Origin: Streptococcus varani
GTDB lineage: Bacteria > Bacillota > Bacilli > Lactobacillales > Streptococcaceae
Reading direction: 5' to 3'
Length of the DNA stretch: 51,989 nucleotides
NCBI RefSeq assembly: GCF_001375655.1
Contig: NZ_CTEN01000008.1
Span: 1-51,989, forward strand
A program made the translations under genes and the position numbers. Shown piece after piece: positions 36,778-47,764 of this stretch; within the stretch, counting starts at the first letter, position 1; every line of letters starts with the position of its first letter. Below the pieces are notes generated by a model. It worked only from the letters and a program-made list of their open reading frames with translations, was not told where the DNA came from and searched no databases.

Positions 36778-38226
36778 TTACTTTTCCAGGTAAAAGCTTG
36801 TTTTTTCCTTCAAGCTCTTAAGATAGGGTTCTTCATAGTCATACAAGGGGGTTGGAAAGTTACCATCGAAGTAAGCTACGCAGAGCCCACCATTTGGAGC
36901 ATTGGTTTCAATACCAATAGAGTCAATCAACCCTTCCAATGATAGGTAAGTCAAACTATCTGCTCCAATAATCTCACAGATTTCTTCTGCTGTATAATTA
37001 GCTGAAATCAACTCCCGCCGAGTCTGGATATCGATGCCGTAGAAGCAAGGATACTTGAGCTCTGGACTCCCAATCGCTACATGGACTTCCGATGCTCCCG
37101 CTTCCTTGAGTAACTGAACAATGCGGCGAGAGGTTGTCCCACGTACAATTGAGTCATCCACCATAACCACGCGCTTGCCTTTCACCACACTAGATACGGC
37201 AGATAGTTTCATACGAACACCTTGCTCCCGTAATTCTTGGGTTGGCTGGATAAAAGTCCGCTGGCTGTATTGATTTTTAATCAGCCCCATTTCATTTGGT
37301 AATCCAGAAGCTTCTGAAAATCCCATAGCCGCTGACAAGGACGAATTGGGTACACCGACTACGATATCTGCCTCATGCTGAAATTCACGAGCCAACTGGG
37401 CTCCCATTCGTTTGCGGGCTGTATGAACATTGACCCCGTGGATGGTAGAATCCGGTCTGGCAAAGTAGACGTACTCCATGGAACAAATCGCCAGCTGCGT
37501 TTCATCCGTATAAGTGTCGAATGTAATGCCAGAATCATCAATGATGACAAGTTCCCCTGGCTTGACATCCCGCACCCACTCAGCACCAATCACTTCAAAA
37601 GCACAGGTCTCGGATGACACTACCCAAGCTCCATTTTTCATTTTTCCAATCGATAGCGGACGAAAACCATTGGGATCCAAGGCAGCAATCAGCTTATTCT
37701 CAGTCATCAAGAGATAGGCAAAGCCACCCTTGACTGTATTAAGAGCTTCTTTGACCTTACCCATAAAGCTTGGATTGTGACTTCTGCGAATGAGATGCAT
37801 GAGAATTTCCGTATCCGACGACGCGTTAAAAATGGCTCCTTGTCCCTCTAAGACCTTCTTGAGACTGATAGCATTGGTCAAATTTCCATTATGGCAGAGT
37901 CCAAATTGCTCCTCCGTAAAACGATAGAGAAAAGGTTGAACATTGCTGATGGAAGCTTCGCCAGCCGTTGCATAGCGAACATGACCAATAGCTGCCGAAC
38001 CGGTGAGTTTATCCAAATCTTCCGGAACTTTAAAGACCTCAGAAAGCAAACCAGTATCACGATGGGCCAGCAGTTGACCCTGGTTGTTCGAAATAATGCC
38101 TGCTCCCTCTTGACCACGGTGTTGCAGGCTGTGAAGCCCAAAATAGGTCACCTTAGCTGCATCTGCATGTCCCCAAATGCCAAACAGACCACATTCCTCA
38201 TTGAGCGATTTAACTTCGTATGTCAT
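36778..38226 (-). CDS. purF: Amidophosphoribosyltransferase
   Basis: 482 residues. First committed step: PRPP and glutamine to phosphoribosylamine. An 11-residue propeptide precedes the N-terminal nucleophile Cys12 (CGLFGIWG). HVRYATAGE is in the glutaminase domain and [18 protein letters not shown] is the PRPP loop. Unlike the Bacillus enzyme I see no obvious Fe-S cysteine cluster at the C-terminus. Confidence 0.97.
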   Translation of the reverse strand: MTYEVKSLNEECGLFGIWGHADAAKVTYFGLHSLQHRGQEGAGIISNNQGQLLAHRDTGLLSEVFKVPEDLDKLTGSAAIGHVRYATAGEASISNVQPFLYRFTEEQFGLCHNGNLTNAISLKKVLEGQGAIFNASSDTEILMHLIRRSHNPSFMGKVKEALNTVKGGFAYLLMTENKLIAALDPNGFRPLSIGKMKNGAWVVSSETCAFEVIGAEWVRDVKPGELVIIDDSGITFDTYTDETQLAICSMEYVYFARPDSTIHGVNVHTARKRMGAQLAREFQHEADIVVGVPNSSLSAAMGFSEASGLPNEMGLIKNQYSQRTFIQPTQELREQGVRMKLSAVSSVVKGKRVVMVDDSIVRGTTSRRIVQLLKEAGASEVHVAIGSPELKYPCFYGIDIQTRRELISANYTAEEICEIIGADSLTYLSLEGLIDSIGIETNAPNGGLCVAYFDGNFPTPLYDYEEPYLKSLKEKTSFYLEK

Positions 38227-38324
38227 TGTTTTTTCCTTTTTTCATGAAAGTGAGATAAAACTCATTATTTGCTCGACAAATTCTCTGCCATTACTCTAGT
38301 CGTACAGCTCCAAAATAGTCTACT

Positions 38325-41300
38325 TTACTTGCCTGTAAAATAAGCAACCGCTGAAGCAAAGAGTTTCTGATCTTTATTTCCAGGAATATTTTTGAAAAGA
38401 TCCTTTTCCCAGCGTTCTGAATGCCCCATCTTACCGATAATTTGCCCATTTTCACTCACTATTCCTTCGATAGCATGGCTGGAGCCATTAGGATTGTACT
38501 TAGAATCCATACTTGGCTGACCATCAAAATCCACATACTGACTCCAGATTTGCCCGTTTTCACATAAGCAAGCAAATTCTTCATCACTGAGGACAAACTT
38601 CCCTTCCCCATGTGAGACCGGTATGGCATGAATATCACCAACTTGAACGCCTGTTAACCAAGGCGAGTTAGTATTGATGATGCGGGTTTCGACCATCTTT
38701 GCCACATGTTGATTGGCATCATTGTAAAAAAGAGTTGGACTACTTGCAGATATGTCCTCAAAATTACCATAAGGCAAGAACCCAGATTTAACCAAAGCTT
38801 GGAAACCATTACAGATACCAATAATGAGACCGCCTTTTTCAATAAATGCCTCTATGGCTGCCGCTACTTTTTGATTGCGTAAGATAGTGACGATGAATTT
38901 AGCCGACCCATCTGGCTCGTCTGCTGCTGAGAAGCCGCCTGCAAGGAAGAAGATATTCGCTTTTTCGATAGTTTTCACCATGGTATCGACCGACTCGGCA
39001 ATGGTAGCTTCATTCAGAGTCACAAAAGGAACTACCGTAACAAGTGCACCGGCCTCTTCAAAGGCTTTAGCTGAATCGTATTCTGAGTTAGTTCCTGGAA
39101 AAACGGGAATGTAAACCAAGGGTTTTTCTATGGTTTCCGGAGCTTGGAGAGGAACTTCGGACACCACTCTTGGAACTGCCTTGATATCAGTAGCCTGTTG
39201 GAACTCTGTCGGATAGACTCCTTCCAGTTTCCCCTCAAAGGCTGCCAGTAACTTCTTGCCAGGCAATGAAAGTCCATTGACAATAAGCGTAAAGTCACTG
39301 ATTGTTTGGCCAATCTGGATGGCATCTGCAACTTCTTCCCTTGAAGTAAAGACAAAGCCTCCCAACTGACCTGTCAAGCTCATGTCAAGGTCAACCAGTT
39401 CAACATTCACGCCAATCCGATTCCCAAAGGACATGAGAGCTAGCGATTCCACCACCCCCCCATACTTGACAGCTGAGGCAGCCGTGATGGCATATTTTGT
39501 CTGAATCGCCTCAAATGTGGCAAAGTTCGTTTTCATCAAATCAAAATCAATCTTTTCTGAGATTGTTTGACCTGGCAAATAATAGATATACTGACCAGCT
39601 TCTTTGAATTCTGGCGATAAGACCTTATCCACATGAGCAGTTGTCACCCCAAAGGCTACCAAGGTTGGTGGTACCGTCAACTCTTCAAAGGTTCCAGACA
39701 TAGAATCTTTACCACCAATGGATGGGAGTCCCAGCTGAATCTGTGCTTCAATGGAACCCAGTAAGGCTGAAACAGGTTGTCCAAAGCGGTCAGCCTGCTT
39801 GTCCATCCGTTGGAAATATTCCTGATACGAGAAGCGAGATTGGGACCAATTGGCACCTGTAGCCACCAAGCGAGCTGTCGCTTCGATGACGGCATAGGCA
39901 GCTCCGTGATAAGGTGACCATTCAGCAATATAAGGGTTGAAGCCTTGGGCTATGACAGAAGCTGTCTTGGTAACGCCTCTTTGTACGGGTAATTTCTGTA
40001 CAGAGCTTTCACTTGGTGTCATTTGATAGCGCCCACCGATAGGCTGATTGACGGTTGAACGACCGACTGAGCTATCAAAGATGGTTTGAAGTCCTTTCTG
40101 ACTAGCATGATTGAGATCAGACAAGACGGCCAGAATATCACTTTCTAAATTTTCCAGCGAAGTAGTTCGCACCTCAGGCATTTCTACTGAGCTATCTACC
40201 ACATTAGCATCCACTACCACGCGCACGCCATTAGTATCTAAGAAAGAACGCTCGATATCCACAATGGTTTGTCCGTTCCAAGTCATAACTAGATGAGGTT
40301 TTTCCGTGACCTTAGCAACTACCACCGCATCAATATTTTCCTTAGCACATGCTGCGATAAAAATAGTCGCATGCTCAGGTTTTACCACCACAGACATGCG
40401 CTCCTGTGATTCAGAAATAGCAATTTCCGTACCATTGAGCCCCTGATACTTAAGCGGTACCTTGTCCAAATCAATTTCCAGACCGTCCGCCAACTCACCG
40501 ATGGCTACACAAACACCACCTGCACCGAAGTCATTGGATTTTTTGATGAGGCGCGTCACATCTCCATTACGGAAGAGACGTTGGATCTTGCGCTCCTCAA
40601 TAGCATTCCCTTTTTGCACTTCTGCACCAGCCGTTTCAACTGATTCCGCTGTTTGAACTTTTGAAGATCCAGTAGCTCCACCAATCCCGTCACGACCCGT
40701 CTTTCCACCAAGTAGAATAACCAGGTCACCAGCGACAGGCTTCTCCCGAACCACATTGCCCTTAGGAGCTGCAGCCACAACGGCTCCTAACTCCATGCGT
40801 TTGGCAACAAAACCTGGATGGAAATACTCCCTCACATAGGTCGTGGCCAAACCGATTTGATTCCCATAGGAAGAATAACCGTGCGCCGCTGTTTTGGAAA
40901 TGACCTGTTGTGGCAGTTTCCCTGGTCTTGTCTCTGTCAACGTTTTGGTAATATCCCCTGCACCAGAAATACGCATCGCCTGATAAACATAGGCCCGTCC
41001 TGACAAGGGATCACGGATAGCTCCGCCAATACAAGTCGCAGCTCCACCAAATGGTTCAATTTCTGTCGGATGATTGTGCGTTTCATTCTTGAACATGAGA
41101 AGCCAAGCTTCCTTGACTCCATCCACATCTACTTCAATTTCTACCGAGCAGGCGTTGATTTCATCCGATACTTCCATATCATCCAAACGCCCATTGGCAC
41201 GCTCATAACGACCAAAAATAGTCGCCATATCCATAAGGGTCTGTGGTTTATCCGAACGTCCCAATTCCTCACGCATGGCCAAGTATTTATCATAGGTAGC

Positions 41301-42050
41301 CTGCAGGTGAGTTTGAAATTTTGAAGCAGAAAAGTTAATCTGCTTCAACTCAGTTTCAAAAGTGGTATGACGGCAGTGATCAGACCAGTAGGTATCCAAA
41401 ACTTTCAACTCTGTCTCCGTTGGCACGCGACCAAGGGACTTAAAATACTCTTGAATGAACAGGAGGTCGTCCACTTCCATAGCCAAACCTTCTTGGCTCT
41501 TGTAGTTTGTAAAATCATCAGCTGAATAGGTAGCAAAGAAATCCAAACTTGGAATCCTTTTATCCGATTCCGAAAAAGCATGTTCTTTTATTCCAGCTTC
41601 AATATCTTTAAAGCGAGAATCAACTGGATTGAGCAAATAATGTTTGATTGCGGCCAACTCAGGTTCAGTGATATCGTTATTGACCAAATAAAGTTGAGCC
41701 GTATGCACTTTCACATCATTTGAAGAACCAAGCAGAAGCAAGGCTTCTTGAGAACTAGCAGCTCGCTGGTCGAATTGACCAGGCAACGATTCAATGGCAA
41801 AAAAGGCATAGTTGGCCAAGTCGGCTTGGAGAACCGCCTCCTCTAACAGATTGTCCGTCACCTGTTCGGAAAAAATATGCTGTTCTACCTGATCAACCAA
41901 ATCAGCTGCTAGATTGAACACATCGTAAACCTGCACTATCCGTAAGTCAGTCAAACTAGACAGTTGCAAATGATGAATCAGTTCTTTTAAAAGAGCTTGT
42001 GATTTAATAGAAAAACTGTCTTTTTTCTCGACAAAAATCCGTTTGTTCAT
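38325..42050 (-). CDS. purL: FGAM synthase (single-chain PurL)
   Basis: 1241 residues, the large fused form used by streptococci, in contrast to the three-subunit PurLQS of Bacillus. The N-terminal and synthetase domains contain TYWSDHCRHTTFETEL and MFKNETHNHPTEIEPFGGAA. The C-terminal glutaminase domain has the FPGTNSEYD block, the nucleophile in IGICNGFQALVKSG, and the SHGEGKF His. The ATG has no good ribosome site (GGTATCTTAAA precedes it), and a long structured spacer lies upstream. Confidence 0.97.
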   Translation of the reverse strand: MNKRIFVEKKDSFSIKSQALLKELIHHLQLSSLTDLRIVQVYDVFNLAADLVDQVEQHIFSEQVTDNLLEEAVLQADLANYAFFAIESLPGQFDQRAASSQEALLLLGSSNDVKVHTAQLYLVNNDITEPELAAIKHYLLNPVDSRFKDIEAGIKEHAFSESDKRIPSLDFFATYSADDFTNYKSQEGLAMEVDDLLFIQEYFKSLGRVPTETELKVLDTYWSDHCRHTTFETELKQINFSASKFQTHLQATYDKYLAMREELGRSDKPQTLMDMATIFGRYERANGRLDDMEVSDEINACSVEIEVDVDGVKEAWLLMFKNETHNHPTEIEPFGGAATCIGGAIRDPLSGRAYVYQAMRISGAGDITKTLTETRPGKLPQQVISKTAAHGYSSYGNQIGLATTYVREYFHPGFVAKRMELGAVVAAAPKGNVVREKPVAGDLVILLGGKTGRDGIGGATGSSKVQTAESVETAGAEVQKGNAIEERKIQRLFRNGDVTRLIKKSNDFGAGGVCVAIGELADGLEIDLDKVPLKYQGLNGTEIAISESQERMSVVVKPEHATIFIAACAKENIDAVVVAKVTEKPHLVMTWNGQTIVDIERSFLDTNGVRVVVDANVVDSSVEMPEVRTTSLENLESDILAVLSDLNHASQKGLQTIFDSSVGRSTVNQPIGGRYQMTPSESSVQKLPVQRGVTKTASVIAQGFNPYIAEWSPYHGAAYAVIEATARLVATGANWSQSRFSYQEYFQRMDKQADRFGQPVSALLGSIEAQIQLGLPSIGGKDSMSGTFEELTVPPTLVAFGVTTAHVDKVLSPEFKEAGQYIYYLPGQTISEKIDFDLMKTNFATFEAIQTKYAITAASAVKYGGVVESLALMSFGNRIGVNVELVDLDMSLTGQLGGFVFTSREEVADAIQIGQTISDFTLIVNGLSLPGKKLLAAFEGKLEGVYPTEFQQATDIKAVPRVVSEVPLQAPETIEKPLVYIPVFPGTNSEYDSAKAFEEAGALVTVVPFVTLNEATIAESVDTMVKTIEKANIFFLAGGFSAADEPDGSAKFIVTILRNQKVAAAIEAFIEKGGLIIGICNGFQALVKSGFLPYGNFEDISASSPTLFYNDANQHVAKMVETRIINTNSPWLTGVQVGDIHAIPVSHGEGKFVLSDEEFACLCENGQIWSQYVDFDGQPSMDSKYNPNGSSHAIEGIVSENGQIIGKMGHSERWEKDLFKNIPGNKDQKLFASAVAYFTGK

Positions 42051-42395
42051 TTTAAGATACCCGGCCCATCAAGATAATAACCAAAATATAGTCTTTTGAA
42101 TTAACTTTAATACGGTGTCACTATCGGCTTGCCATACTTCAGTTGAGAGAAACTGAGTTCCTTCTATTACCAACCTCCAACGGTCACTCCCCTGACTGTA
42201 AGGTGAACTGACTTTCGGCAGTTTTTATTTCCCGTCTCCAACAGTCACTTCCCTGACTGTTGGAGCTGCCTGCACCTCAGTTCCTAGTTCTAAAGTTAAT
42301 TCATTTGACTATAGTACGGAGATTGTTTCTAATTCTTAGTAGAAGCAATCTCTATACTGATTTTCTCTTTTATTTTAAGGGCTTTCTTCCTTTCT
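42051..42395 (-). repeat. Hairpin-rich purC-purL spacer bounded by inverted repeats
   Basis: No gene. Two 22-base inverted repeats (42088-42109 and 42291-42312, 18 of 22 matching, core GAATTAACTTTA) bound about 180 bases. Inside are a perfect 12-bp hairpin CTCCAACAGTCA/TGACTGTTGGAG (42236-42265) and a related degenerate copy near 42177-42203. There are also small stems around CAGTT/AACTG. Outside is a GAGATTG/CAATCTC hairpin near 42321-42354. It is either a folded MITE-like repeat or a regulatory leader for purL. Confidence 0.55.
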
Positions 42396-43103
42396 CTAAT
42401 CCAGTTCCTTCAATTTTTCCAAAACCATTTTATAAACATCGGTTAAGGAACCTAGGTTTCTACGAAAAACATCCTTATCCAAGTGGTTTCCATTTTCATC
42501 CCAGAGACGGCAATTGTCAGGTGAAAACTCATCTGCTAAGATAATCTTTCCATCCCTATCTTTGCCAAACTCCAATTTAAAGTCAATGAGATTGAGCCCA
42601 ACCTGTGAAAACCAATCCTTCAACAGTTCGTTGATGCGATAGGTTTCTGATTTAAGGTAAGAGATTTCTTCCTGATTTGCAATCTTCAATAGTCGAATAT
42701 GATCATCATTGATAAAAGGGTCATCCAGCTCATCGCTTTTGTAATAAAACTCAATGATTGGCTGCTCCAATGGCTCGCCTTCCTCCATCCCAAAACGCTT
42801 AGCAAAGGAACCAGCAGAAACATTTCGCAAAACCACTTCTAAGGGAATGATATCAACTTTTTGATTCATTTGCTCCCTATCAGATAACTGCTTAACAAAA
42901 TGCGTCGCCACACCTGCATGCGCTAATCTTTGGAAAATAAGAGATGAGATCTGATTGGTAAGAGCTCCCTTGCCAACAATAGCCTCTTTACGAGCACCAT
43001 TAAGCATCGTTGCCTGGTCTTTGTAAACCGAAACAATCAAATTCTCATCTTCTGAACTATAGAGATCTTTTGCCTTCCCCGAATAAATCAATTCTTTTTT
43101 CAA
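42396..43103 (-). CDS. purC: SAICAR synthetase
   Basis: 235 residues. Condenses CAIR with aspartate. [35 protein letters not shown] and the C-terminal [20 protein letters not shown] motif ([16 protein letters not shown]) are present. The start codon is TTG (complement of 43101-43103), with AAAGG eight to nine bases upstream; no ATG alternative gives the conserved N-terminus. It is first in the pur cluster, after a TGGTATAAT promoter. Confidence 0.96.
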   Translation of the reverse strand: MKKELIYSGKAKDLYSSEDENLIVSVYKDQATMLNGARKEAIVGKGALTNQISSLIFQRLAHAGVATHFVKQLSDREQMNQKVDIIPLEVVLRNVSAGSFAKRFGMEEGEPLEQPIIEFYYKSDELDDPFINDDHIRLLKIANQEEISYLKSETYRINELLKDWFSQVGLNLIDFKLEFGKDRDGKIILADEFSPDNCRLWDENGNHLDKDVFRRNLGSLTDVYKMVLEKLKELD

Positions 43104-43136
43104 TTATCGTTCGCCTTTAACTTATATTTTTTCTTG

Positions 43137-43145
43137 ATTATACCA
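43137..43145 (-). promoter_or_regulatory. purC promoter (extended -10)
   Basis: TGGTATAAT on the minus strand gives an extended -10. No clear -35 at the right distance, and no convincing PurBox. Confidence 0.55.
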
Positions 43146-43196
43146 CACTGATAAACAAATTAAAATAATAAACAGAATATAAGTTGTTATATAATA

Positions 43197-43225
43197 AAAA
43201 ACGTACGTTTTTAGCGTACGTTTTT
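43197..43225 (-). terminator. Terminator overlapping the acp 3' end
   Basis: An 11-bp stem AAAAACGTACG/CGTACGTTTTT with a T-rich tail on the minus strand. Its upstream arm is formed by the last codons of the acyl carrier protein gene (43211-43225), so coding and termination share sequence. It separates plsX-acp from purC. Confidence 0.85.
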
Positions 43226-43453
43226 ATTTTGGATGTAGGAAACAATATCTGAAAGAGTTGTCAGATTTTCAATATCATGATCCGAAATATCCATTCCAAA
43301 TTCATCTTCCAAACTAATGACAAATTCCATCACTTCCACAGAATCTTCAGCAATCTGATCGTTCAAAGATAGGTCTGGGCTGATAAGGAAGTCTTCTCCT
43401 TTTTGCTCTACTAAGATTTTTTGAATTCTGGCATAAATTTCATCTTTTGTCAT
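43211..43453 (-). CDS. Acyl carrier protein
   Basis: 80 residues. Ser38 in EDSVEVMEF is the phosphopantetheine site; the motif is DSVE instead of the usual DSLD. It is therefore the plsX-linked second ACP of streptococci, distinct from the fab-cluster acpP. It carries acyl chains for phospholipid or related synthesis. It overlaps the plsX stop by four bases (ATGA). Confidence 0.9.
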   Translation of the reverse strand: MTKDEIYARIQKILVEQKGEDFLISPDLSLNDQIAEDSVEVMEFVISLEDEFGMDISDHDIENLTTLSDIVSYIQNKNVR

Positions 43454-44454
43454 TGTGAATCCTCCTTGATCGAAAATTTTTCAACCGACTTTTTGACAAC
43501 TTGACTATCTAACATAGTCCGAACTTGTTTGATCGTACTGAAAATAGATTTGGCATCACTAGACCCATGGGCCTTAACAACTGGGGCATTCAGACCAAAG
43601 AGGACTGCTCCGCCAGCATCTGAATAATCCAAGGTTTTCTTCAATGAACGCAAGGCGTCTTTCATGAAAAGATAGCCAATCTTAGCTTTCCAACCACCCT
43701 TTTCAATGGCAGATTTGAGCTGCCCCATAATGGACATAGCTGTTCCCTCAACTGTTTTTAAAACAGCGTTTCCCGTGAAACCATCCGCTACAATCACATC
43801 TGCGACACCATTTAAGAGTTCACGCGCCTCCACATTACCTACAAAGTGGATACTATCTTCAGCTAGTAAAAGGGCATAGGTTTCTTTCCGTAAAGGATCG
43901 CCCTTACTTTCTTCTGTTCCATTATTGAGCAAACCAACACGAGGCTTAGCAATCCCACGAACATTTTCCGCGTAAAAGGAACCTAAGACGGCATACTGGT
44001 GGAGATGGCTAGCTGTATTTTCCGCATTAGCACCCAAGTCTAACATATCAAAACCTTGACCATCGACTGTCGGTAAGGTTGATAGCAAACCAGGACGCTC
44101 AATCCCCTTGATACGGCCGACTACAAAAAGTCCAGCTGCCAGAAGGGCTCCAGTATTCCCAGCAGACAAGACCGCATCGGCCCTTCCTTCTTTCACCGCA
44201 CGGGCCGCCAATACCATAGAAGCATTTTTCTTGCGACGAATAGCTTTGGCAGGTTCATCATCCGAATTAATTTTTTCATCTGTATGGATGATACTGACCC
44301 GCTCAGTCGCTGTCAAATAGTGCTTGATCTTCGCCTCATCCCCATAAAGTTGGATTTCAATATCTGAAAAAATGGCTAGGGCTTGATTAACCCCTTCTAC
44401 AATGGCTTTTGGGGCATGGTCGCCGCCCATAGCGTCAACGGCAATTTTCTTCAT
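43450..44454 (-). CDS. plsX: Phosphate acyltransferase PlsX
   Basis: 334 residues. Makes acyl-phosphate from acyl-ACP, the first step of phosphatidic acid synthesis. [20 protein letters not shown] at the N-terminus, [14 protein letters not shown] and [14 protein letters not shown] are family motifs. Start 44454 gives the canonical N-terminus; the longer frame adds MRSLR. Coupled to the ACP gene by overlap. Confidence 0.96.
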   Translation of the reverse strand: MKKIAVDAMGGDHAPKAIVEGVNQALAIFSDIEIQLYGDEAKIKHYLTATERVSIIHTDEKINSDDEPAKAIRRKKNASMVLAARAVKEGRADAVLSAGNTGALLAAGLFVVGRIKGIERPGLLSTLPTVDGQGFDMLDLGANAENTASHLHQYAVLGSFYAENVRGIAKPRVGLLNNGTEESKGDPLRKETYALLLAEDSIHFVGNVEARELLNGVADVIVADGFTGNAVLKTVEGTAMSIMGQLKSAIEKGGWKAKIGYLFMKDALRSLKKTLDYSDAGGAVLFGLNAPVVKAHGSSDAKSIFSTIKQVRTMLDSQVVKKSVEKFSIKEDSQ

Positions 44455-44547
44455 TCTTAGACTCCTCACTAAAACTACTGGCTATATTATAGCATATTTC
44501 CTGGACATTTTCGTTTTTAAAAAGATTGCCCACACAAGCAATCTAAT

Positions 44548-45321
44548 CTATTTTTTATCCTCTTTTGTTTTCATAATATGAGCCCACTTATCCAAATCAT
44601 CAATGAATTTCTTACTTTTTAAATGAATCCCGACATATTCCTCATAGAGTTGATCAATAAAAATCCGCAATTTCTGCTTCATCTCTGCTTTGATAGAAAT
44701 GGTCTCTAAATCTGCAAAAGAAATCGATTGAAACTGATCCAGCAAGTAGAGAACATTAGGATCTATATGTGACCGTCTCGGATCCTCATGAAGATGCTGG
44801 GGACAAAGCACCCCTGAATACTGATAAGAATAATCAAAAGGAAGACCGACGCGATGGCAAAAGGCACATTCATGAAAGTTCAGCGAAACACCAAAACGAC
44901 CCAAAATCTGAATCTCAAAGATATTGGTCAGAACTTCCGCATCCAATCCAGATTCCATCAAATCCAAGGTCCTCTCCAGAAAGGCAAAGAGTCCGGCATC
45001 AGCGATGCCATCCTGCATACAAGCATCAGCTAAAGACACAATATAAGAAGCATAGGACAAGGTAAAGATATCTTCATGAATCCGTTTAAAGGTCTTGATT
45101 TGATGAACATCATCGATATAGCCCAAGCCCTCTTCATTTAACTTCAGACTATAATCCGCTACAGTTAAGGGCTGGATTCCTGCTATCAGCTTAGACTTCC
45201 TCGCGTGTTTAACAAAAAACATGCGTTTGCCAGCCTGCTCCGTAAAAATCTTGACCAGCTTATCATCCTCACGAAAGTTTCGATTGTAAAGGACCAAGCC
45301 CTTTGTTTCTATCCCTTGCAT
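44548..45321 (-). CDS. recO: DNA repair protein RecO
   Basis: 257 residues. RecFOR mediator that loads RecA on gapped DNA and anneals strands, also relevant to transformation. N-terminal OB fold ([18 protein letters not shown]) and a CAFCHRVG ... CPQH zinc-like cluster at about 150-176. The last bases of the aminotransferase gene overlap its start by 13 bases. Confidence 0.95.
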   Translation of the reverse strand: MQGIETKGLVLYNRNFREDDKLVKIFTEQAGKRMFFVKHARKSKLIAGIQPLTVADYSLKLNEEGLGYIDDVHQIKTFKRIHEDIFTLSYASYIVSLADACMQDGIADAGLFAFLERTLDLMESGLDAEVLTNIFEIQILGRFGVSLNFHECAFCHRVGLPFDYSYQYSGVLCPQHLHEDPRRSHIDPNVLYLLDQFQSISFADLETISIKAEMKQKLRIFIDQLYEEYVGIHLKSKKFIDDLDKWAHIMKTKEDKK

Positions 45322-46484
45322 TCTTCCATGTATTCCTTAAGACGCTTCATTGCTTCTTTGATCGTTTCCATGCTAGCTGCATAAGAAAGTCTGATATAGC
45401 CCTCCCCATATTTGCCAAAGGCGGCACCTGGAATCATGGCCACTGCTTTTTTACGCGCAAAATCCTGCAAGAAAGCAAACGAATCCTGATTGTAATCAGC
45501 TGGAATTTTAGCAAAAATATAGAAAGCCCCATCTGGTTTAATAATATGGTAACCTAATTCCGTCATTTTCTCAATGATATAATCCCTGCGGACCCGATAC
45601 TCATCCCGCATTGGCAAAGCATCATCCTTCCCGTTTTTTAGGGCTTCGATAGCACCAAACTGCATAGGTGTTGCTGCAGCAGTAACCAAATACTGATGAC
45701 TCTTAATCAATTGACGAATAATCATCGGTGAGGAACAAATCATCCCAATTCGCCAACCGGTCATGGCATGAGATTTTGATAAACTTTGAATCAAGATTGT
45801 CTGCTCTGGCAAGTATTCCGCAATGGATACATGAGAATCCTCTGTATAGTTTAGCTCGGCATAAACCTCATCAGAAAGGACGAAAATAGGGTATTTCTTT
45901 AAGATCTGAGCAAAAGCTTTGATTTGGTGACGGGAATAGGTGACCCCAGTTGGATTAGCTGGATAGTTAAGAATGACTGCCTTAAGCTTGTCTCCTTGCT
46001 CCAAAATAGCTGCTTCCAACATATCAGGTGTCAGGACAAAATCATTTCCTGTTGTATCGATTTCAACGATGTCAGCTCCAACCATATTGACAATAGGCTC
46101 ATAGCCAGGATAAGCTGGTGCTGGAAGAAGAACGGTATCCCCTGCTTCCAAGATGCCAACAAGTGATGCTGATAGGGCCTCGGTCGCACCGATAGTGACC
46201 AAAATCTGCTGATCGGCGGCATAGGATAAATTATATTTTTCTTTGAGAAACTCTGATGTAGCTTGTCGCAATTCCAAGAGCCCTGCCATACCCGTATAGT
46301 GACCCTCATTAGCCTCTATAGCAGCCTTTGCAGCGTTCTTCACATGCTCAGGAATCGTAAAATCAGGCTCTCCCAAAGTCAGTTTCAAAATACCAGGAAT
46401 ATCTGAAATCGACTGATCAAATTGACGAATCATAGAAACTTCAATCCGATCTAATTGTTTGTTAAAACGTTGGTTCAAATCCAT
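45309..46484 (-). CDS. araT: PLP-dependent aminotransferase (AraT-type)
   Basis: 391 residues, fold type I. Asn in [12 protein letters not shown], Asp-Tyr in LSDEVYAEL, the PLP lysine in [14 protein letters not shown] and the carboxylate-binding Arg in YIRLSYA. It most resembles the aromatic aminotransferase AraT found beside recO in streptococci and lactococci. Substrate range cannot be settled from sequence. Confidence 0.88.
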   Translation of the reverse strand: MDLNQRFNKQLDRIEVSMIRQFDQSISDIPGILKLTLGEPDFTIPEHVKNAAKAAIEANEGHYTGMAGLLELRQATSEFLKEKYNLSYAADQQILVTIGATEALSASLVGILEAGDTVLLPAPAYPGYEPIVNMVGADIVEIDTTGNDFVLTPDMLEAAILEQGDKLKAVILNYPANPTGVTYSRHQIKAFAQILKKYPIFVLSDEVYAELNYTEDSHVSIAEYLPEQTILIQSLSKSHAMTGWRIGMICSSPMIIRQLIKSHQYLVTAAATPMQFGAIEALKNGKDDALPMRDEYRVRRDYIIEKMTELGYHIIKPDGAFYIFAKIPADYNQDSFAFLQDFARKKAVAMIPGAAFGKYGEGYIRLSYAASMETIKEAMKRLKEYMEECKG

Positions 46485-46500
46485 TCTACTACCTCACTTT

Positions 46501-46603
46501 ATACTCTTTGAAAATCAAAATTAGATTTTGTTAAAACTCCTTACCTACCGCTAGGTATGTCTGCGTCGCTTTGCCTCATCTATTTTTGATTTTCTTTGAG
46601 TAT
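46501..46603. repeat. MITE-like streptococcal intergenic repeat
   Basis: About 103 bp between prs and the aminotransferase gene, bounded by 20-base inverted repeats (ATACTCTTTGAAAATCAAAA and its near complement at 46584-46603, 17 of 20). The interior contains CTACCGCTAGGTATGTCTGC. The ends and layout resemble the small non-coding repeats scattered through S. suis and S. pneumoniae genomes that begin TACTC...GAAAATCAAA. Confidence 0.75.
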
Positions 46604-46655
46604 TACTTTCGCCTTTCTATTATAATACAATTTTCAGAAAATTAAAACTATAAAA

Positions 46656-46686
46656 AGAAGAGCTAACCAAGGGTTAAAACTCTTCT
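46656..46686 (-). terminator. Terminator after prs
   Basis: AGAAGAG/CTCTTCT stem with inner TAACC/GGTTA pairs, then TTTTTATAG on the minus strand. Confidence 0.8.
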
Positions 46687-46702
46687 CACTTTAAATTGTT
46701 CT

Positions 46703-47659
46703 CTAGTTGTTAAATAGAGGAGATAAAGGACGCTTCTCATGAATCCGAATAATGGCTTCTGCTAATAGATCCGCTGTTGAAATCAGTTCAATTTTATCAA
46801 TCAACCGTTCCTCAGGAATTTCAATCGTATCCAAAACAACCAATTTCTTAATAGCTGATTTAGAAATATTATCCATAGCGGGACCTGATAAAACCGGATG
46901 GGTACAAGAAGCATATACTTCCACTGCACCAGCTTCTTGAAGAGCATCGGCCGCATGACAAATAGTGCCAGCCGTGTCAATCATATCATCGATTAAGATA
47001 CAAGTCTTGCCCTCGATATTTCCAATGATATTCATCACCTCAGAAGTGTTCATCTTATTGACACTACGGCGTTTATCAATAATAGCAATTGGTGTTTTCA
47101 AAAATTGAGCCAACTTACGAGCACGAGTCACACCACCATGATCTGGAGAAACGACAACATAGCCCTCTCCCATCATTCCACGACGCTCAAAATAATCTGC
47201 AATCAGGGGAGCGCCCATCAAATGATCAACAGGAATATCAAAAAAACCTTGAATCTGTGCCGCATGTAAATCAATCGTCAATAGCCGATCAACACCAGCA
47301 GTTTCCAACATATTGGCAACCAATTTTGACGTAATTGGTTCACGTGCCCGTGCCTTACGATCTTGACGTGCATATCCATAATAAGGAATAACAACATTCA
47401 CTGACTCAGCAGATGCTCGTTTCAAGGCATCTACCATGATCAAAATTTCCATTAAATGATCATTAACAGGTGAACTCGTTGATTGGAGAATGTAAACGTG
47501 ACTGCCACGAATTGATTCTTCAATATTGACCGAAATTTCACCATCTGAAAATTGACGAACTGTAGACTTCCCAAGTGAAAGTCCAATTTGCTTTGCAACC
47601 TTCGCTGCCAACTCTTGATTTGACGAAAGTGCAAACAACTTTAAGTCAGAAAACGCCAT
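46703..47659 (-). CDS. prs: Ribose-phosphate pyrophosphokinase
   Basis: 318 residues. Makes PRPP from ribose-5-phosphate and ATP, the substrate of PurF, so it feeds the pur genes to its left. [19 protein letters not shown], the flexible-loop [10 protein letters not shown] and the PRPP loop [12 protein letters not shown] are present. A TTGAAA-17-TAAAAT promoter lies upstream. Confidence 0.97.
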   Translation of the reverse strand: MAFSDLKLFALSSNQELAAKVAKQIGLSLGKSTVRQFSDGEISVNIEESIRGSHVYILQSTSSPVNDHLMEILIMVDALKRASAESVNVVIPYYGYARQDRKARAREPITSKLVANMLETAGVDRLLTIDLHAAQIQGFFDIPVDHLMGAPLIADYFERRGMMGEGYVVVSPDHGGVTRARKLAQFLKTPIAIIDKRRSVNKMNTSEVMNIIGNIEGKTCILIDDMIDTAGTICHAADALQEAGAVEVYASCTHPVLSGPAMDNISKSAIKKLVVLDTIEIPEERLIDKIELISTADLLAEAIIRIHEKRPLSPLFNN

Positions 47660-47687
47660 GATAGCCTCCTATTTTTTCTTCTATACT

Positions 47688-47716
47688 ATTTTAACGCTTT
47701 TTTAATCATTTTTCAA
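47688..47716 (-). promoter_or_regulatory. prs promoter
   Basis: TTGAAA (47711-47716), 17 bases, TAAAAT (47688-47693) on the minus strand, directly after the pcsB terminator. Confidence 0.75.
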
Positions 47717-47726
47717 TTAAATCAAA

Positions 47727-47750
47727 AAAAATGTGGCGAACCACATTTTT
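47727..47750 (-). terminator. Terminator after pcsB
   Basis: AAAAATGTGG/CCACATTTTT stem with loop CGAA (TTCG on the transcript), followed by a T-run on the minus strand. A textbook tetraloop terminator. Confidence 0.92.
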
Positions 47751-47764
47751 TATCTGTAATAATC

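Noticed and set aside
43104..43115. GCGAAC near the purC start as a PurBox
   Set aside because: It overlaps the ribosome-site region downstream of the -10 and fits the consensus poorly.
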